A stretch of DNA of 64,000 nt from Thraustochytrium sp. TN22 (Eukaryota > Sar > Bigyra > Thraustochytrida > Thraustochytriidae): the NCBI GenBank assembly GCA_013306675.1, contig JABLUY010000079.1, positions 62,001-126,000 of the forward strand, given 5' to 3'. The number at the start of each line of letters is the position of its first letter. Position 1 is the stretch's first letter. This document shows positions 63,138 to 64,000 of this stretch, piece by piece. The notes under the pieces were generated by a model, which did not search any database, had not been told where the DNA came from, and was given only the letters and a program-made list of their open reading frames with translations. The position numbers and the translations under genes are program-made.

Positions 63138-64000
63138 GCCTGACGAGCGAGCCGGGCGTTGGTGAGGTCGACCTCCATTCTTGGCGAAGCGGAGCGCGCT
63201 CCTTTTGCCCGCCGCACGTCTCTCTGTGTCTGTGTGCGAAACCATATAAAAGGAAAACATCATCCTGCGAACTTGAGCATCAATCACATCTCACCAATGT
63301 GAGAGAAAACATCATCCTGCGAACTTGAGCATCAATCACATCTCACCAATGTGAGAGAAACCATCATCCTGCGAACTTGAGCATCAATCACATCACACCA
63401 ATGTGAGAGTCTACATTTCGAAGGCTGAAGGCCCGGCGATGTATTGCCTCCAGAATGTAGCGCCTCTAGAATGTAGCGCCTTCAGAACGGTGATGTAGCG
63501 CCGCCTCCAGAACGCACCTCCAGAACAGAAAACAGCCTTCGAGCCAGAACGATGCGAACGGCGCCGGCAGCGTCGCCAAGCGTCGCCAACGCACCGAGCT
63601 TCCCGAGCTTCCTGCGGTTCCTTCGTACACCTTCGTACCCTGGCACCCAAAGATGATTCGAGGACAACGTGTACAGCCGCACGCGTGCGCGGAGCAAGAA
63701 GCACTCGCTGACCAGATCCGTCGCCCCACGCCGCCTCCCACGCTCGCAGGATCGTGCAGGCGGCGTCATCCAGGCAAAAATTTTGAGCTGAAGGCCTCGC
63801 CGCCGCGCATCCTCGGATCACCTCTTTACCGAGCCACCGACCGCGCACGCGCAATCAGGCCGCAGCCGCCTCTCACTGCCAGCCCTGCGCTCGCGCTGCC
63901 GCCACCCTGCGCTCCCGCGCCGCCGTGCACAGCTTAGCGCCTTGGGCGGTTGCCTGACCGCGGCCTGCACCCGCGCCTCTGTTCGCACTCTCTACCTAAC
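63138..64000. other. 3' flank of the DnaJ gene and window end
   Basis: After a TATA-like CATATAAAAGG (about 63243-63253) come three 52-bp repeats (63254-63409), then a looser cluster of GATGTAGCGCC and CCAGAA phrases (63435-63530). No supported gene in the last 600 bases. Confidence 0.6.
63254..63409 (+). repeat. 52-bp tandem repeat, 3 units, with internal hairpin
   Basis: Units at 63254, 63306 and 63358. Each has TCCTGCGAACTTGAGCATCA and ends TCTCACCAATGTGAGA, a perfect 6-bp stem with a CAAT loop in units 1 and 2; the stem is weakened in unit 3 (CACACC). They begin right after a TATA-like element and about 115 bp after the DnaJ stop. Confidence 0.95.

Overview
This is a nuclear eukaryotic window. 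It is very GC-rich by eye, and the recognised genes are long, single-exon reading frames that carry complete domain sets (up to about 2,600 residues with no intron needed). The gene content is typically eukaryotic: CBP/p300-class histone acetyltransferases, DNA polymerase zeta, a golgin, a G-protein alpha subunit, a metaxin and Tim17-family proteins. The acetyltransferases mix plant-HAC-like and animal-CBP-like features, and there is an NDK-like protein of a kind I associate with stramenopile algae. Together with GC richness and scarce introns this suggests a protist, most likely a stramenopile such as a thraustochytrid/labyrinthulomycete. That placement is inference from content and style, not from a marker gene.

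Layout, left to right. 0-7 kb: a mitochondrial, membrane-anchored NDK-like gene running off the left edge, an ABHD1/3-type hydrolase, a 3.3 kb gene-poor stretch with three tandem exon-like modules and an SINE-like tRNA-derived motif, and a frameshifted TPR (kinesin-light-chain-like) pseudogene. 7-15 kb: REV3 (pol zeta catalytic subunit) divergent from a CASP-type golgin. 15-24 kb: a gene-poor, repeat-bearing stretch, then an ALG5-like glycosyltransferase divergent from a COA7-like Sel1 protein, a Q/H-rich protein with an eIF4E-binding-like motif, and a Tim17-family gene divergent from a metaxin. 24-25.4 kb: a 41-bp satellite with higher-order order, between convergent genes. 25-32 kb: CDP-diacylglycerol synthase divergent from an atypical G-alpha, then 2.9 kb with no gene I can support. 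32-48 kb: two tandem CBP/HAC-type acetyltransferase paralogues. 48-56 kb: a second Tim17-like membrane protein and two tandem, predicted N-myristoylated CAMK/CDPK-like kinases. 56-64 kb: an FIBP homologue, an F-box-like/ankyrin protein and a DNAJB12/14-like ER chaperone preceded by a 38-copy hexanucleotide array and followed by a 52-bp hairpin repeat.

Functionally, several genes are mitochondrial (NDK-like, COA7, Tim17-family, metaxin, second Tim17-like). Others serve lipid or glycan synthesis and the ER/Golgi (CDS, ALG5-like, CASP, DNAJB12-like), signalling (G-alpha, kinases) and chromatin or translation control (two HATs, eIF4E-binding-like). Three gene pairs are divergent with about 300 bp between starts, which suggests shared promoters. 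No retroelement, viral element, CRISPR array, rRNA or canonical tRNA gene was seen.
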